Part shown: positions 11,186 through 22,293 of the stretch, piece after piece | How positions within the stretch are numbered: the first letter of the stretch is position 1 | Layout of the letters: every line of letters begins with the position of its first letter | Source: Mesotaenium endlicherianum | Lineage: Eukaryota; Streptophyta; Zygnematophyceae; Zygnematales; Mesotaeniaceae | Reading direction: 5' to 3' | Assembly: GCA_009602735.1 (NCBI GenBank) | Contig: WELA01004417.1 | Coordinates: 195,743-259,742 of the forward strand | DNA length: 64,000 nt | The notes under the pieces: model-generated | The model's input: the letters and a program-made list of their open reading frames with translations, nothing else | What the model was told of the DNA's origin: nothing | The model's database searches: none | Translations under genes and position numbers: made by a program

Positions 11186-11607
11186 CTCCAGTAAGTCCCC
11201 TTCTCGCTTCCTTGTCGTGTTGTGCACATACTCACATCTAAATTTATTCGCTGCCTTTGCTTGAGTGCCTCAACCACTGCTCTAGCCTTCTCCCTTGCAC
11301 TCTTCATTATTTCCCGGCCCTTAAGGTTAGCAAGTTGAGCTGCAGATATTGGGGGAGGTGCAAACATCCAAGCTATATTGGCAGCTCTCTCCTCTGGTGT
11401 TCGTAGTGCTTCCCGGCCCTCATCAGCTAGATCTCGTGCAAGTCTTCTCTGCATCTCTGCTTCTCTTATCTCGCGTGCAGCTCTCTCTCTTTCATTTCTC
11501 TCCCTAGCAGCAGCCTCTTCGAGTTGTTGGGTAAGAGATTGCCTAGCATGGCTACCAGCCTCTAACATAAAATCTGGAATAGCTACCCCGTGTTGAAGCA
11601 TTTGAGT
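11186..11607 (-). pseudogene. Coiled-coil gene, main exon, cut by the family 2 element
   Basis: A minus-strand exon that continues the five codons at 18516-18530. With the family 2 element and one AGGAT target copy removed, the protein starts MADYPTQMLQHGVAIP, followed by a long Arg/Glu/Ala-rich coiled coil (ARERNERERAAREIREAE) and a helix PEERAANIAWMFAPPP. A GTATGC donor after codon TGG-AG (exon end 11186) suggests at least one more exon to the left, which I cannot identify. The frame is otherwise intact, so this allele was probably functional until the element inserted. The role is unknown; the coiled coil suggests a protein-interaction or scaffold part. Confidence 0.6.
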
Positions 11608-11612
11608 AGGAT

Positions 11613-12115
11613 TGTAGTGAAACAGATAGATAAAGTACTTAGTAAAACAGAATACTTTATCTATTCAAGACAAGGATCTTTGAACACAAGTGGTAGCTTC
11701 TTGAAAGAGAGATGGCTTCTTGAAAGTTAATATATTTCTGGATTTTGACAAGTACAAGAGTGATTCTGGAATGTCTTTCTATGTTCTAGCTCTTGTTTAT
11801 ATACTTGCTACATAAGTAATTTCTAGGAAGGTGTATGTTGATGTGTTGGCACCCAACACATCCCAAAACTTGCCACCTCTTTCGAGAATAATGTACACAT
11901 GTCCTTTTGATCTAAAATTGGCACATCTGACTTTTGCCACATGGAGTTCTTCTAGGTCTTTCCTCTAACTTTGAAAATGCCTTGGAAGGTTCAAAGGACA
12001 TGAACCAAGTTACTAGAGTACCTATTCACACTTGACTCCACACAATACCACTCCAAATATATTTGAAAACATTAAAATATATGCATACAAATATATAATA
12101 TCTCAAATTACTACA
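11613..12115 (-). repeat. 3' LTR of family 2
   Basis: TGTAGTGAAAC to AATTACTACA on the plus strand. A minus-strand TATA box (GTATATAAAC) lies near 11795-11804. The LTR end is confirmed by the copy entering at 63825, which begins TGTAGTGATTTGAGTTATTA. Confidence 0.92.
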
Positions 12116-12338
12116 CTTCTGTTCCGNAGGATAATCAGCCATTCTGAAAAATAATATGACTCCTACAATCTATGTTGTAAGGAGCTTACCATACATCCCT
12201 GTCATAACATTGATCCGGAGCTAAGATCACATGTTCCCCCCTATTAAGTATAGCAAAGAAGAACCTTACAGTTAGAGATTCTTCTCCAGATGAACTCTTT
12301 CTCCATTGCAGAAAGACTGGATAACTCAAATCACTACA
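12116..12338. repeat. Misplaced copy of the right flank (probable assembly artefact)
   Basis: Bases 12128-12338 are nearly identical to 18516-18726 (211 bp each; one difference noted). Both begin with the target site AGGAT and end with the LTR tail ATAACTCAAATCACTACA, and both abut a single N (12127 and 18727). The contig between the two Ns therefore starts and ends with the same 211 bp, as expected when an assembler closes a repeat on itself. Confidence 0.75.
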
Positions 12339-12374
12339 TCACCCCCCCGATAGAAAAAGCGACGTCTCGGCGCG

Positions 12375-12505
12375 TCAAGTCAGGTCTGACACATGTGGAG
12401 CAAACTAGTCAACAGTTTCAAGTCAGATGCCACACATGTGAAGAGGACTAGTCAAAGGCGCCAAGTCAGGTGCTACACATGTAAGGTAGACTAGGCAAGG
12501 TCGTA
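12375..12505. repeat. Three 43-44-bp tandem repeats in the family 2 3' untranslated region
   Basis: Units start at 12375, 12419 and 12462, each of the form CAAGTCAGRTGNNACACATGT followed by an ACTAG(T/G)CAA stretch. Each contains the palindrome ACATGT. They lie between pol and the polypurine tract, about 600 bp of otherwise non-coding sequence (12350-13107), a place where LTR elements often carry tandem repeats. Confidence 0.85.
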
Positions 12506-13107
12506 GGTGGTGTGACCTTATTGGCTAGCCTACTCCTTAATGATAATGAAAATTGTACAAGTTGGCCCAAAATCTGCCACGAACTCAGAAATTCATAGCG
12601 GCCACAGAACTTCTCTAAATCTGAAAATTCGAGTGCCAGACGAACCGCGTCAGAGAACTCTACCGGGTCACCAATTTTGAGAGCATTCTCATTTCTGGAG
12701 TGTCGTTGAGAGCTGAGAGAGTAGGCACTCCTCCAAATCTGTGCAGAAACTTCTGAAAATCATAAGTCCTTCTATGCTTCTCCAAATTCTGCAAACTAAG
12801 TTTCAAACTGGGCGTTGTAAGATGTTCTACCAGAGTCTTGAGGTTTAGAGCATTCCAAGTTCAGGGGAAGGCACAATGTCAGAAGGCATATTCTGTCCTA
12901 ACAATGCCAGCAGCCTGACCCCCTTCTACTTAGAGCATCATATCTCTCTCACCAGTGCTCCAAATTGAGCAAACTTGGACTCTAAATGACCGGCTACTCA
13001 TGGACTACAGCCAGGTAAATTTTCAGAATTTATTATGAAGAGACCTATCGCCAGAAGCAGTTTTAGTTTTCTGTCCAGAAACTGCAAGAAGAGAAGAGTG
13101 TCTAATG

Positions 13108-16100
13108 TCATTTTTTCCTCTTTGTGGTTCTTGCAGGCTGCCTCCAAGGGGTCTTCTGCTGCTTCTTGATGGTGGCAGGCTGCCTCCCTGAAGTCTTCGG
13201 GCTTCTAGTAGAGAGACTTGGGGCTGGTCCAAGATGGGGGTTGGCGGCATGGAAGCGCTTCAACTTTCTCTGAACTTTGTCAAGGTAGTGCGCCGCCACC
13301 CAACTATTCTCCGAATCTGGATATCCTTTCCACTTGATCAAGTATTGCTGCTGTCTCCTGAAATTTCTCATAGCCACTATGTCTTCCACTTCGTACTCCA
13401 AATGATCATCCACTATTGTTGGGGCTGGTGGGGTTGTCACACGTCCTGGGAACTTGTTGTCGGGTTGCACATATGGCTTGAAGAGGGAAGCGTGGAATAC
13501 GGGGTCGATGTGCATAGTCTGGGGAAGTTCTAGCTTGAAAGCAACGGGGTTGACTTGCTGGATAATCTTGAAGGGTCCCAAATACTTGGGAGAGAACTTG
13601 CTGCCGGCAGGCCTGTTGTTCAGGGAAATGTTCTTGGATGATAGTAACACGTTGTCACCCACTCTGTACGTAATTTCTCTTCTGGATCTGTTCGCCACTC
13701 TTGCTTGAGCATCTTGCGCGTGTTGTAGAGCTTTCTTCGCTGCTGTAAGGGCTGCTTCTAATGTCTCCATAAAATCTGTGGCTGCAGGTACTTCATCATG
13801 GCCAGCCGTGAAGCTCAGTGGCGTGGTCGGATGGAAGCCATAGTTGAGGAAGAATGGGGACTCTTGGGTAGAGGCCTGCGTAGTGTTGTTGTAGGCAAAC
13901 TCGAGGGGGGTCAAGTACATGTCCCAGTCTTGCTCGAGGGTAGACACGTAGGCCTTTAGAGAGGTCTTTAGGGTACGATTCATACGCTCGGTTTGCCCAT
14001 CTGATTGTGGGTGGTAGGCAGTAGACATATCCAGCGATGTACCCAAGTTCTTGAAGAGATTTTTCCAGAAATGGCTTGTGAATCTTGGATCTCTATCTGA
14101 CACAATTCTTGATGGTAGTCCATGGAGTCGGAAGATGTTGTCAAAGATGAGTCTTGCAAGTTGTGGTGCTGTAGCCTTAGTCGTCGTGGGAATAAAATGA
14201 GCCATCTTGGTAAGTCTGTCCACCGCCGTGAGTATTGCATTATGGCCTCGAGGTGTCACGGGCAAGTCCACGATAAGGTCCATTGAGATGTCCGTCCATT
14301 GTCTTTCGGGGATTGGTAGTGGTTGGAGGAGTCCTCCCGCCTTTTGCGATGATGGCTTGATTCTTTGGCATGTGTCACAGCTCCTGCAGTACTCCTTGAC
14401 TTGCTTAGACATGCCTGGCCAACAATAAGTCCTAGCTAGAACGCCCGTGGTCCTTAGGATTCCAAAGTGTCCTCCAAGAGGGTTGTCGTGTGCTTCTCGT
14501 AGAAGCAAGAGCCGGAGGTCTAAGTCATTAGGAACACATCTCTGGCCCGTATCTTGCCTCACCCAATAATTGCCTTCTTGCTTCTTGCATGGGTCCAAGG
14601 CTGCTTCTCCGTTCTTGTAGTAAGGGTCTCTTTCATAGGCGGCTGAAAATCGAGCTTCCAGATCTGTCTTCAGGGATACCATCACTGCATTTAATTGCAG
14701 TCTTGAGAGGGGGTCAGCCGGGTTTGTCTTGCCGGGCTGGTACTGAATCGTGATGTTGTATTGTTGCAAGTATCCGCTCCATCTTGCTTGTCTCCTTGAG
14801 AGATACGGCTGCGTTTGGAGGTGCTTTAACGCCTCGTGGTCCGTGGTGACCAGTACTTTGCGTCCTTCAACGTAGCAGCGCCAAACCTTCAAGGCATGTA
14901 CAATCGCCAATGCCTCTCGCTCCGTGGTTGTATAATTTTGCTCGGCTGGATTTAGCTTCCTTGACTCGTAGGCGATGGGCTGCAGTCCCTTGCCTTGGTC
15001 TTGAAGCAGGATTGCTCCTATTGCATAGGAAGATGCATCGGTGATGACGTGGAAGGGCCAATCTGGGTTTGGACTTGGGAGTGTGAGCACCGGGGATGTG
15101 GTCAATCTTCGCTTTAACTCTTGAAATGCCTCTTCCTCTTTCTCGGTCCATGTATATAGCCTGTCCTTCTTGAGTAGATCTGTCAGGGGGGCTGCTATGT
15201 GCGAGAAGCCTTGGATGAATTTTCTGTACCAATTGGCAAATCCCAAGAATGACTGGAGTTCTTTCTTGGTCGTGGGGGTTGGCCATTCCTCCACCACCGT
15301 GGTCTTCTTGGGGTCCATCTTGATGCCATCAGCAGTCACGTGGAGACCTAGGAACTCCACTTCTTGTTTGGCAAACTCGCACTTTGACTCCTTCGCAAAT
15401 AGCTTGTTTTGCTTCAATACTTCAAGGACTTCTTTCAAGTGTCTCGCATGCTCTTCAAGGGTCTTGCTGTAGATAAGGATGTCATCGATGAATACCACCA
15501 CAAATCTGTCCAACATGGGCTGAAATATGGTGTTCATCATAGTCATGAAAGTTGCTGGCGCGTTGGTGAGTCCAAATGGCAGGACCATGAACTCAAAATG
15601 TCCATATCTTGTCCTGAATGCCGTCTTCTCTATGTCCGGTTCTGCGATGCGAATCTGGTGGTAGCCGCTCCGTAAGTCAATCTTCGTGAAGTACTTGGCT
15701 CCAACCAGCCGGTCCATGAGCTCATCCATGCGCGGCAGCGGGTATCGATTCTTGATGGTGATCTTGTTGAGGGCGCGATAGTCCACACACATCCTCAAGG
15801 TACCATCTTTCTTCTTGACAAATAGCACCGGGGCTCCAAATGGCGACTTGCTAGGTCGAATGAAGCCATGCTCCAGTAGCTCCTTGATTTGCTTCTTGAC
15901 TTCGTCTAGCTCCGTGTATGACATTTTGAACGTAGGCCGAGAGATGGGCTTGCTTCCGGGCTCCAACTCTATCTTGTGGTCTACGAATCTTTTGGGGGGT
16001 AGGCCCTTGGGCAATTCCGGGGAGAACACTTCTTTGTAGTCCTCTAAGACTTCTTGTATCTCCTTGGGAACGGGGCTGCCTTCTTGACTCTCGATGTCTT

Positions 16101-16716
16101 TCTTGATGTCTTTTGGCGTGATCAAGGCCAAAAGAAGCTCGTGTCCCTTCCTCACAAGTCTCTTGAGTTGGAGGGCGGACAATAGTATCTCGTGTGCCGG
16201 CTTCTGGATGTCTTGGGTCTGGATATTCTGGATTGCGCGCAAAATACAGATTCTTGAAGTGATGTCATTCTTGATCTTGATAGTACCGGTCCTCCAATCA
16301 ACTTGGGGGTTGTGCTTGGTCAACCAAGGCGTCCCTAGGATGACGTCGTACTTGCCCAATTGCATGGGGGAGAACACTACTCTATCCTTGAAGGACTTGA
16401 TAGAGAGTGCCAAGGGGTACGTCTTCTTGGAAGGGGTAGTATAGGAGAATCCATCGGGCATCATAATCTCCTCGTCGTGGTCAAGAGTTCGCATAGTAAT
16501 ACCGTGCTTGGTGGCAAAATCTGCAGCAATGAAGTTGCCTTGAGCTCCGCTATCCACCAAGATGTGGACCTTCTCTCCTCCAAGGTAACCTCTCAAACTC
16601 ATTGGGGCTGGAACGTCGTCTTCAACGGGGGTCTCCACCTCACTTGGCGTGTTGCCTTCTCGTGAAGTGGGTCTTGGGGTGGTAGGCTCCTGGCCTACCG
16701 GCGCTGTCCGTTTTTT
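13108..16716 (-). CDS. pol: Family 2 pol polyprotein (PR-RT-RH-IN-chromodomain)
   Basis: One open minus-strand frame, 16773 to 13108, 1221 codons, but expected to be translated as a -1 extension of Gag from the slippery site at 16710-16716 rather than from its own ATG. In order: aspartic protease ([11 protein letters not shown], about residue 72); RT with [17 protein letters not shown] and FIDDILIY (about 250-480); RNase H starting [13 protein letters not shown] (about 560-690); integrase with an HHCC zinc domain ([12 protein letters not shown]) and core motifs [14 protein letters not shown] and [13 protein letters not shown] giving D, D and E (about 770-1040); and a C-terminal chromodomain ([15 protein letters not shown], about 1120-1175) that in chromoviruses targets insertion to marked chromatin. 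No stop or frameshift is seen, so it looks functional. Confidence 0.95.
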   Translation of the reverse strand, partial: KKRTAPVGQEPTTPRPTSREGNTPSEVETPVEDDVPAPMSLRGYLGGEKVHILVDSGAQGNFIAADFATKHGITMRTLDHDEEIMMPDGFSYTTPSKKTYPLALSIKSFKDRVVFSPMQLGKYDVILGTPWLTKHNPQVDWRTGTIKIKNDITSRICILRAIQNIQTQDIQKPAHEILLSALQLKRLVRKGHELLLALITPKDIKKDIESQEGSPVPKEIQEVLEDYKEVFSPELPKGLPPKRFVDHKIELEPGSKPISRPTFKMSYTELDEVKKQIKELLEHGFIRPSKSPFGAPVLFVKKKDGTLRMCVDYRALNKITIKNRYPLPRMDELMDRLVGAKYFTKIDLRSGYHQIRIAEPDIEKTAFRTRYGHFEFMVLPFGLTNAPATFMTMMNTIFQPMLDRFVVVFIDDILIYSKTLEEHARHLKEVLEVLKQNKLFAKESKCEFAKQEVEFLGLHVTADGIKMDPKKTTVVEEWPTPTTKKELQSFLGFANWYRKFIQGFSHIAAPLTDLLKKDRLYTWTEKEEEAFQELKRRLTTSPVLTLPSPNPDWPFHVITDASSYAIGAILLQDQGKGLQPIAYESRKLNPAEQNYTTTEREALAIVHALKVWRCYVEGRKVLVTTDHEALKHLQTQPYLSRRQARWSGYLQQYNITIQYQPGKTNPADPLSRLQLNAVMVSLKTDLEARFSAAYERDPYYKNGEAALDPCKKQEGNYWVRQDTGQRCVPNDLDLRLLLLREAHDNPLGGHFGILRTTGVLARTYCWPGMSKQVKEYCRSCDTCQRIKPSSQKAGGLLQPLPIPERQWTDISMDLIVDLPVTPRGHNAILTAVDRLTKMAHFIPTTTKATAPQLARLIFDNIFRLHGLPSRIVSDRDPRFTSHFWKNLFKNLGTSLDMSTAYHPQSDGQTERMNRTLKTSLKAYVSTLEQDWDMYLTPLEFAYNNTTQASTQESPFFLNYGFHPTTPLSFTAGHDEVPAATDFMETLEAALTAAKKALQHAQDAQARVANRSRREITYRVGDNVLLSSKNISLNNRPAGSKFSPKYLGPFKIIQQVNPVAFKLELPQTMHIDPVFHASLFKPYVQPDNKFPGRVTTPPAPTIVDDHLEYEVEDIVAMRNFRRQQQYLIKWKGYPDSENSWVAAHYLDKVQRKLKRFHAANPHLGPAPSLSTRSPKTSGRQPATIKKQQKTPWRQPARTTKRKK
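16681..16716 (-). other. Candidate -1 frameshift signal of family 2
   Basis: On the minus strand the gag codons TCA AAA AAC contain the canonical heptamer A AAA AAC (16716-16710). After a 10-nt spacer comes a hairpin GGTAGGC-CAGGA-GCCTACC (16699-16681), a 7-bp GC-rich stem whose 5' arm contains the gag TAG stop. The pol frame is exactly -1 and reads KKRTAPVGQ through the site. Confidence 0.8.
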
Positions 16717-17975
16717 GACAACTTTTTGGGGCATGAAAGTGCACGATGGCCCTTTTCCTTGCAATAAAAGCATAGTCCAGCCGTCATGAGAGCTTCTTTT
16801 TCAGCCGGGGAGAGTCTTGCTTTCACTCCTTGCTGGTTTCTTGCATCATAAGTGTCATTGGAGGGTCTTCCACTCTTCCGGGCAGCCGCGGGGTCCCTTT
16901 TAATAACTCCGATTTCCATGGGTGTGGGTCCAGATTCGGATGTGGAAGGGGCTGCGTACACCCGCGTCGTCGGTACCCGTGAAGATGAAGGCACGGAGTG
17001 CTTGAAATCCAAGGTATCCACCTTTTGGGCCACTTCAATGATCTTTGAGAAGTCCGTCAAGTCGCGTAACTCCACTTCCTTTGCCACCTTGGGTTTGAGG
17101 CCAAAGATGTAGCGGTCAATCTTCTCCTCGAGAGACATGTTGGGGATCTCAAGAGTGAGGGCGTGAAATCTGGATGTATACTCTTGAACGGACGTCGTTT
17201 GCTTGAGATGGTGGAGCTTTCCTCGGGCAATCTTCTCCGCATTGATGGGCATGAATTGCTTCTTGAGGGCCTCACGAAAATCTGCCCATCTTGCATATGA
17301 TGGTGGGGGCTCTTGGCCGAGCATGGGGTGCGCCATAGCTTGATATATAGCCGCTTGATAGTTACGCCACCATGATGTTGCTGCTCCTCTAAGTAAGGTA
17401 ACGGCAAAGGGAACGTAGTCCTCCTCGGGTACTTCAAGGAATGCGAGGTACGTCTCCACTTGGTAGAGCCATAAATTCAGGTTGGCACCTTTCCCGGGGT
17501 TGAAAGTGTCGGGTTTGCCGGGCTTGATGAGTTTCCTTGCTCTCGTTGGCTCTTGTGGAGGCGCTTGAGCCGGGGCTGGATTTTGAGCATTGCTCGCAAT
17601 AGGGGCAACCATGGCAGCCATAGCTTCTCTTGACGCTTGCACGGTTGCTTCATAGGTGGCCAAGCCCACTTGGTTGTGGACGGTCATTAGGAAGGCTGCC
17701 CACTCATTTGCGGGAACTCCTTGTGGTGGGGTCAACTTTGCTATAGCGGCTGCCACGGGATTTGACGGTGCTCCTCCTTGTGGTGCTTCTTGTTGTTGGA
17801 GATTTCCTTGAGTAGGCTCTCCCATCGACGCTGGAGGAGGGTGTGCTCCTCCTTGTGGTGCTTCTTGTTGTTGCAGATTTTCTTGAGTGGGCTCTCCCAT
17901 CGGCGCTGGAGGAGGGTGTCTTGGAGAGGAAGGGCTTCCTTCGAAAGCTTGCTGTTGGTCTTGAGGATCGGCCAT
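16695..17975 (-). CDS. gag: Family 2 Gag
   Basis: 426 codons starting [15 protein letters not shown]. The N-terminal 100 residues are proline/glutamine-rich and hold an imperfect duplication of a 29-residue block ([22 protein letters not shown], residues about 20-80). A capsid-type helical core follows ([21 protein letters not shown] ... [14 protein letters not shown]), then a C-terminal zinc knuckle [14 protein letters not shown] and a basic tail. The stop TAG at 16697-16695 lies inside the frameshift hairpin. Gag assembles the virus-like particle and packages RNA. The start is chosen because it is the first ATG after the PBS, about 25 nt downstream. Confidence 0.95.
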   Translation of the reverse strand: MADPQDQQQAFEGSPSSPRHPPPAPMGEPTQENLQQQEAPQGGAHPPPASMGEPTQGNLQQQEAPQGGAPSNPVAAAIAKLTPPQGVPANEWAAFLMTVHNQVGLATYEATVQASREAMAAMVAPIASNAQNPAPAQAPPQEPTRARKLIKPGKPDTFNPGKGANLNLWLYQVETYLAFLEVPEEDYVPFAVTLLRGAATSWWRNYQAAIYQAMAHPMLGQEPPPSYARWADFREALKKQFMPINAEKIARGKLHHLKQTTSVQEYTSRFHALTLEIPNMSLEEKIDRYIFGLKPKVAKEVELRDLTDFSKIIEVAQKVDTLDFKHSVPSSSRVPTTRVYAAPSTSESGPTPMEIGVIKRDPAAARKSGRPSNDTYDARNQQGVKARLSPAEKEALMTAGLCFYCKEKGHRALSCPKKLSKNGQRR

Positions 17976-17999
17976 CTTCTTGTGCTACCAAAGTGCCTA

Positions 18000-18011
18000 G
18001 CTCCGATACCA
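18000..18011 (-). other. Primer-binding site, family 2
   Basis: TGGTATCGGAGC on the minus strand, one base inside the 5' LTR; same site type as in families 1 and 3. Confidence 0.88.
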
Positions 18012-18012
18012 C

Positions 18013-18515
18013 TGTAGTGAAACAGATAGATAAAGTACTTAGTAAAACAGAATACTTTATCTATTCAAGACAAGGATCTTTGAACACAAGTGGTAGCTTC
18101 TTGAAAGAGAGATGGCTTCTTGAAAGTTAATATATTTCTGGATTTTGGCAAGTACAAGAGTGATTCTGGAATGTCTTTCTATGTTCTAGCTCTTGTTTAT
18201 ATACTTGCTACATGAGTAATTTCTAGGAAGGTGTATGTTGATGTGTTGGCACCCAACACATCCCAAAACTTGCCACCTCTTTCTAGAATAATGTACACAT
18301 GTCCTTTTGACCTAAAAATGGCACATCTGACTTTTGCCACATGGAGTTCTTCTAGGTCTTTCCTCTAACTTCAAAAATGCCTTGGAAGGTTCAAAGGACA
18401 TGAACCAAGTTACTAGAGTACCTATTCACACTTGACTCCACACAATACCACTCCAAATATATTTGAAAACATTGAAATATATGCATACAAATATATAATA
18501 ACTCAAATCACTACA
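18013..18515 (-). repeat. 5' LTR of family 2
   Basis: 503 bp from TGTAGTGAAAC to AAATCACTACA on the plus strand, followed by the AGGAT target copy. Confidence 0.93.
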
Positions 18516-18530
18516 AGGATAATCAGCCAT
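18516..18530 (-). pseudogene. First five codons of the split coiled-coil gene
   Basis: On the minus strand ATG GCT GAT TAT CCT (MADYP); the last five bases are the target duplication, and the next codon ACT is at 11607-11605. Immediately upstream is a CTATTTTTCAG splice acceptor (18533-18540), and about 50 bp further a GTAAGC donor, which implies a short 5' UTR intron of about 60 bp. Confidence 0.6.
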
Positions 18531-18867
18531 TCTGAAAAATAGTATGACTCCTACAATCTATGTTGTAAGGAGCTTACCATACATCCCTGTCATAACATTG
18601 ATCCGGAGCTAAGATCACATGTTCCCCCCTATTAAGTATAGCAAAGAAGAACCTTACAGTTAGAGATTCTTCTCCAGATGAACTCTTTCTCCATTGCAGA
18701 AAGACTGGATAACTCAAATCACTACANGGTATGATTGCCACTATTTCACTTGAGCCTGGCAGTACTTTAGCAGCACCTCAACCAGCCCCCCATTTAACGT
18801 GCTGAAAGGAAAGTAAAGTATCTAAATCCTGAAGAGACCAGCAAACTCTTTTAATACTCTTACTCTC

Positions 18868-19149
18868 TTAGGGTTCACTCTTATCAGTGTAATGTGCACA
18901 TTCCTTGCCTAACTTATAAAACATCATGAGGTAAAGGTCTTTAGACACGTTTACATCATGGATCCTAACACCATGCTGTGGAACAGCATCTATTCGTTTA
19001 TAACCTCGGCGTTGGTAATTTGTAAGCCAGACATTTGGATTTACTTCCACTGTTAAAGTGAAGAACTTACCACACTTGCAATCTCGGCCATGAAAAGCCC
19101 TCTCCCGGCCACAATCACTACAAAATCTAGGAAACTTGGGCAAAGTCAT
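18868..19149 (-). CDS. Small zinc-ribbon-like protein or exon
   Basis: 93 codons starting MTLPKFPRFCSDCGRERAF. The first 30 residues hold a CxxC and a CxC (CSDCG...DCKCGKFF), the pattern of a small zinc ribbon; then comes a basic, probably beta-rich domain (NPNVWLTNYQRRGYKRID) and a short helix. It is not a retroelement frame and has no recognisable family. It lies about 340 bp upstream of, and on the same strand as, the coiled-coil gene, so the two could be exons of one transcript; no splice link is proven. The function is unknown. Confidence 0.5.
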   Translation of the reverse strand: MTLPKFPRFCSDCGRERAFHGRDCKCGKFFTLTVEVNPNVWLTNYQRRGYKRIDAVPQHGVRIHDVNVSKDLYLMMFYKLGKECAHYTDKSEP

Positions 19150-19783
19150 GAGGAGCTACCTGCACACCAAACCCTAGCCGCCAAGTAGGCACAAGTTAGT
19201 AAGTGTTTAACTTGAATGCTAGGTCCAAAAAAAATATAACAGCTCAAAATAACGTGTAGGAGAAGGCGTTCAAGAGGTCTATCTATCTCTCCTTTAGCAT
19301 TAGCATTTAGTACCCCCAGCACTAAATGTACAATTACACACAAACGGCTTCAAAATACAAGATTGTGTGCTGCAGAGGAGAGAAGAACTCACTGTGCAAG
19401 CTTTCAAATCTATGGACTCACGATATACTTAACAGCAGCCTGAGATTGTGGGTGACGCATTTGTTAGAATCAGCCGTTACCAGGCCTCCACTGCTACTAT
19501 TTAATTCTACCTTCCTTCTTGGAAATGGTAGCGCTGAACGAATTCTTCACCAATATACATTGTAGAGGAATCGTAAGAAAGGTATCCGCGAGAACGACAC
19601 AGGTCGCTATCTAACAGTTGATGCGTAAAAGGAAGAGAGAAGTAATAAATCATCTTATGAGCGCGGCTTGTTAAGTCAAGTACCGTCTCTATTTCGGAGC
19701 GAAACCTTATACGAACGACTACAAAAGTACCCTCCGCGCAAATTTCTCCTGTCCGTAATTTTCCCCAAGTGAGTTTTATGTGT
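19150..19783. other. Intergenic, no gene seen
   Basis: Short open frames only, none with recognisable motifs. The right boundary is the truncated family 1 copy 2. Confidence 0.5.
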
Positions 19784-20077
19784 TCTTCTTCTCATGAGCA
19801 GTTGGGCGCCGCTCCTTCTGAGCAAGGGGATCAGACACCGCTACTTGCTCCACTGGCGACGCGCGCTCGCCCAGGATTTCGGGATTCACGCTTGTTCCAT
19901 CTGATGACGGGCCAGGGCCACCGAAACAAGGTACATCTCCTTCACCTGATTTGCCCTGTATACTCTCTTAACTTGGAGGCTCAACAAAAGACAGTTGCTT
20001 GTGGTCATATCTACCTCCACTTGTTTCGCTGTCTCCAATCGACCTTGGACCTTCACTTATACTGTGCTCCAGTGCAC

Positions 20078-20410
20078 TTAAGGCTTGGCTTTCCTCAGCC
20101 ATGATCGGCCCAATATCACCTCGTAGTGACTTAACTCTGCCTGCTCCATAACTTCCTTACTCAGGTGCCCCGCTACTTCCACGTGAATAGCTTCCGTAGA
20201 TGCACCACACTTGAGTCTCTGCCCATTCGCCAAAATTGCCTCCTTAGGCTCATAATGCTTCTGCACAGGGATCCGCCACTCTCTCACCAGCTTCTTGTGC
20301 ACAAAGTTTGCACTTGCACCACTGTCGACCATACGCTTCGCCTTGTTGCCGTCAACTACTCCTTTGACGATAATAGGCTTGTCAACGTCTTGTCTTCTAC
20401 TTCTCGGCAA
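20078..20410 (-). pseudogene. Family 1 copy 2 protease fragment
   Basis: Minus-strand frame with the retropepsin motif [14 protein letters not shown] and the downstream VILGRSWLRKAKP, in the -1 frame relative to gag. At the gag end the slippery run is changed to GAGAAAG, so frameshifting here is probably lost. Confidence 0.85.
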
Positions 20411-20473
20411 GCTCTTGGGGAAAAACCTCCTTGTGAGTTTCCTCTTTCACGCCAATAGACACCCCAAATCGAC

Positions 20474-21502
20474 TTACTGGCGTCCTCCTTTCTCTTGTTG
20501 TTGAGGTTGCTTCGCCTTCACATGACAGCCTTGAGCCAGACGCCCAAGCTTGCTACAATTATAGCACGATCCTCTCGGCTTGAAATTCAACAGTTTGCGC
20601 GGGTTTCCAACAAGTCCCAACTCCATAGGTACAAGACTTTGACCACTTGTACTTGGCGCTTGAGATCCAAAGTGTTGATATCCTTCAAAGTTGTGATTGC
20701 CCCACTGCCTCTGACCATACTCCACAGCGTCGACTCTCGTCGCCAATGCCATAAATTCACCAAGACTGGTAGGGTCCTTGAGCGCCACTTCCTTGGCCAC
20801 AGCTGGCTTGAGTCCCCTCTTGAACTTGTCCATCATCTCTGACTCGTGCATGGATGGACATTGAAGCACCAGCTCGTTGAAGCGCGATACATACTTCTGA
20901 CCGCTTCCTCGTTGACGAAGGCGCACCAATAGATCTCGAGCAGTAGCCTCGGGTGCAATAGGTTGAAACCTCTTCAAGCCTTCAAAGAGCTGATGAACAG
21001 TAGCAAGAACTTCAGACAGCTGCTCCTCTTGCTCGTACCAAGCTCCAACACTCTTCTTTTGCAAAGTAATCACAAAGGCGACTTGCCTGTCAGGCGTGAG
21101 CGCAGAATACTCCATAAACTTCTTCACTCCAAAAATCCATTGATGAACAGGCGGCAATCCACGCTCTCAAGAGTACACTTCAGGCTTAGGCGCACGCACT
21201 CCCGATGCGGGTGGAATAGCTGGTTGCACCACTGGATTAACATGGATTGGTGGTACAACAGGTGCAGGTGCCGAACTCGTCAAAGCGGCATTCCTAACAA
21301 CAACTCGCACCATTCTCTCCACCTCCGCGCGCATATTTTGTTGAAACTGGGCGTAGACTTCTCCTCCAATTGCATTCACCGTTTGCCTTAGCATCGCCTG
21401 CATCTCTTGTTGCTCTCTGGTCATTGTTGGCGTTTTCTGTTGCTCCACACGCTCGACATGCTCAACATGTTCACCTCCTCCAGCTGCCGACTGCGACTCC
21501 AT
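20474..21502 (-). pseudogene. Family 1 copy 2 gag, frameshifted
   Basis: Starts MESQSAAGGGEHVEH at 21502, breaks near 21160, and resumes to end at 20474. The zinc knuckle is CYNCSKLGRLAQGC, which lacks the central zinc-binding His (GH replaced by GR), so nucleic-acid binding by this copy would be impaired. Confidence 0.88.
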
Positions 21503-21539
21503 AATATAATATGCAAACTAGCCCAACTCCGATACCAGA

Positions 21540-22293
21540 TGAAAGGGGCGGAGTGCCCTAGTGGAAGCGTAGTGACTCACGAGGAAAAAAACTACTTGGA
21601 ATCATACTAAAGAGTGCAGCGGCATATCACTAAGGAAGCCTAGGAAAATTACTCAACATCTTGAGTAGCAAGAAAGTGCTCACAAATAGACTAGGATGAA
21701 AGGCCTTGTCATTACAAACTCCTAGAAATTTACAGAAGTGAAAACTAGAAATGAGGAAATTATGCCTATTTATAGTTTTTTGACCTAAGTCCTCCTCTCT
21801 AAGCGGGAGGGCCGTTTAGCAACGAATTTTCCTAAGTGTTTGTCAAATCGTCCCTTCCAAAACATTCGTGAGTAGGCCAGATCAATCTCATCTGACGTGT
21901 CGAGCCGATTTGACGTCCACATGCATGTATCGAAATATCTAGAATATACTAATTTAGACGCGCTAAGCTAATCCGAAACTCCTAGGTGAATTCACCTAGT
22001 TGGCACTCCGCGTCAGCTGAAATTACGTGAAGGTTCGAATTCACTCTAACGGGCCAGATGGCTCGACGCTGTCGGTCAATACGACGATCGCGCTCACCGC
22101 AAATTAAGGACAGTCGTAATTCAACCTCAAAACTAACGAAACTTCGGAAATCCATAACTCTCTCAACCAACAAACAAATTTGATGAACTATAAAAATCAA
22201 AATGATCAAAAAAAATGCACTCTACATTACTATGCAATGAGAATATACTTTCATAGAACTCAAAAATGCACTTTATAAAGCTATGACCTTACA
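21540..22293 (-). repeat. 5' LTR of family 1 copy 2
   Basis: 754 bp, TGAAAGGGGC to GACCTTACA. The outer end abuts a broken family 3 LTR. Confidence 0.9.

Larger units (their letters stand above)
11613..18515 (-). mobile_element. Family 2 Ty3/gypsy chromovirus, apparently intact
   Basis: A minus-strand element with 503-bp LTRs (3' LTR 11613-12115, 5' LTR 18013-18515) that differ at roughly ten positions (about 2 percent, counted by eye), TG...CA ends, and target duplications AGGAT at 11608-11612 and 18516-18520. It has a PBS at 18000-18011, an uninterrupted gag (426 codons) and pol (1221 codons) joined by a -1 frameshift site, and a C-rich plus-strand polypurine complement at 12341-12349. The segment 12116-12338 between the 3' LTR and the polypurine tract does not belong there: it contains one N and a copy of the right flank (see repeat entry). 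The insertion lies within codon 5 of a host coiled-coil gene. Confidence 0.93.
19784..22293 (-). mobile_element. Family 1 copy 2, 5' part only
   Basis: A minus-strand family 1 fragment: 5' LTR 21540-22293, degenerate PBS just inside it, gag (21502-20474) and the protease segment (20410-20078), ending abruptly at about 19784 near the protease/RT linker. No 3' LTR and no target duplication. The rest of pol has been lost by deletion or truncation. Confidence 0.9.

Noticed and set aside
12128-12338. Longer 725-bp LTR for family 2
   Set aside because: The copy at 63825 begins directly at the shorter boundary, and AGGAT at 18516 matches the left target site, so the LTR is 503 bp.
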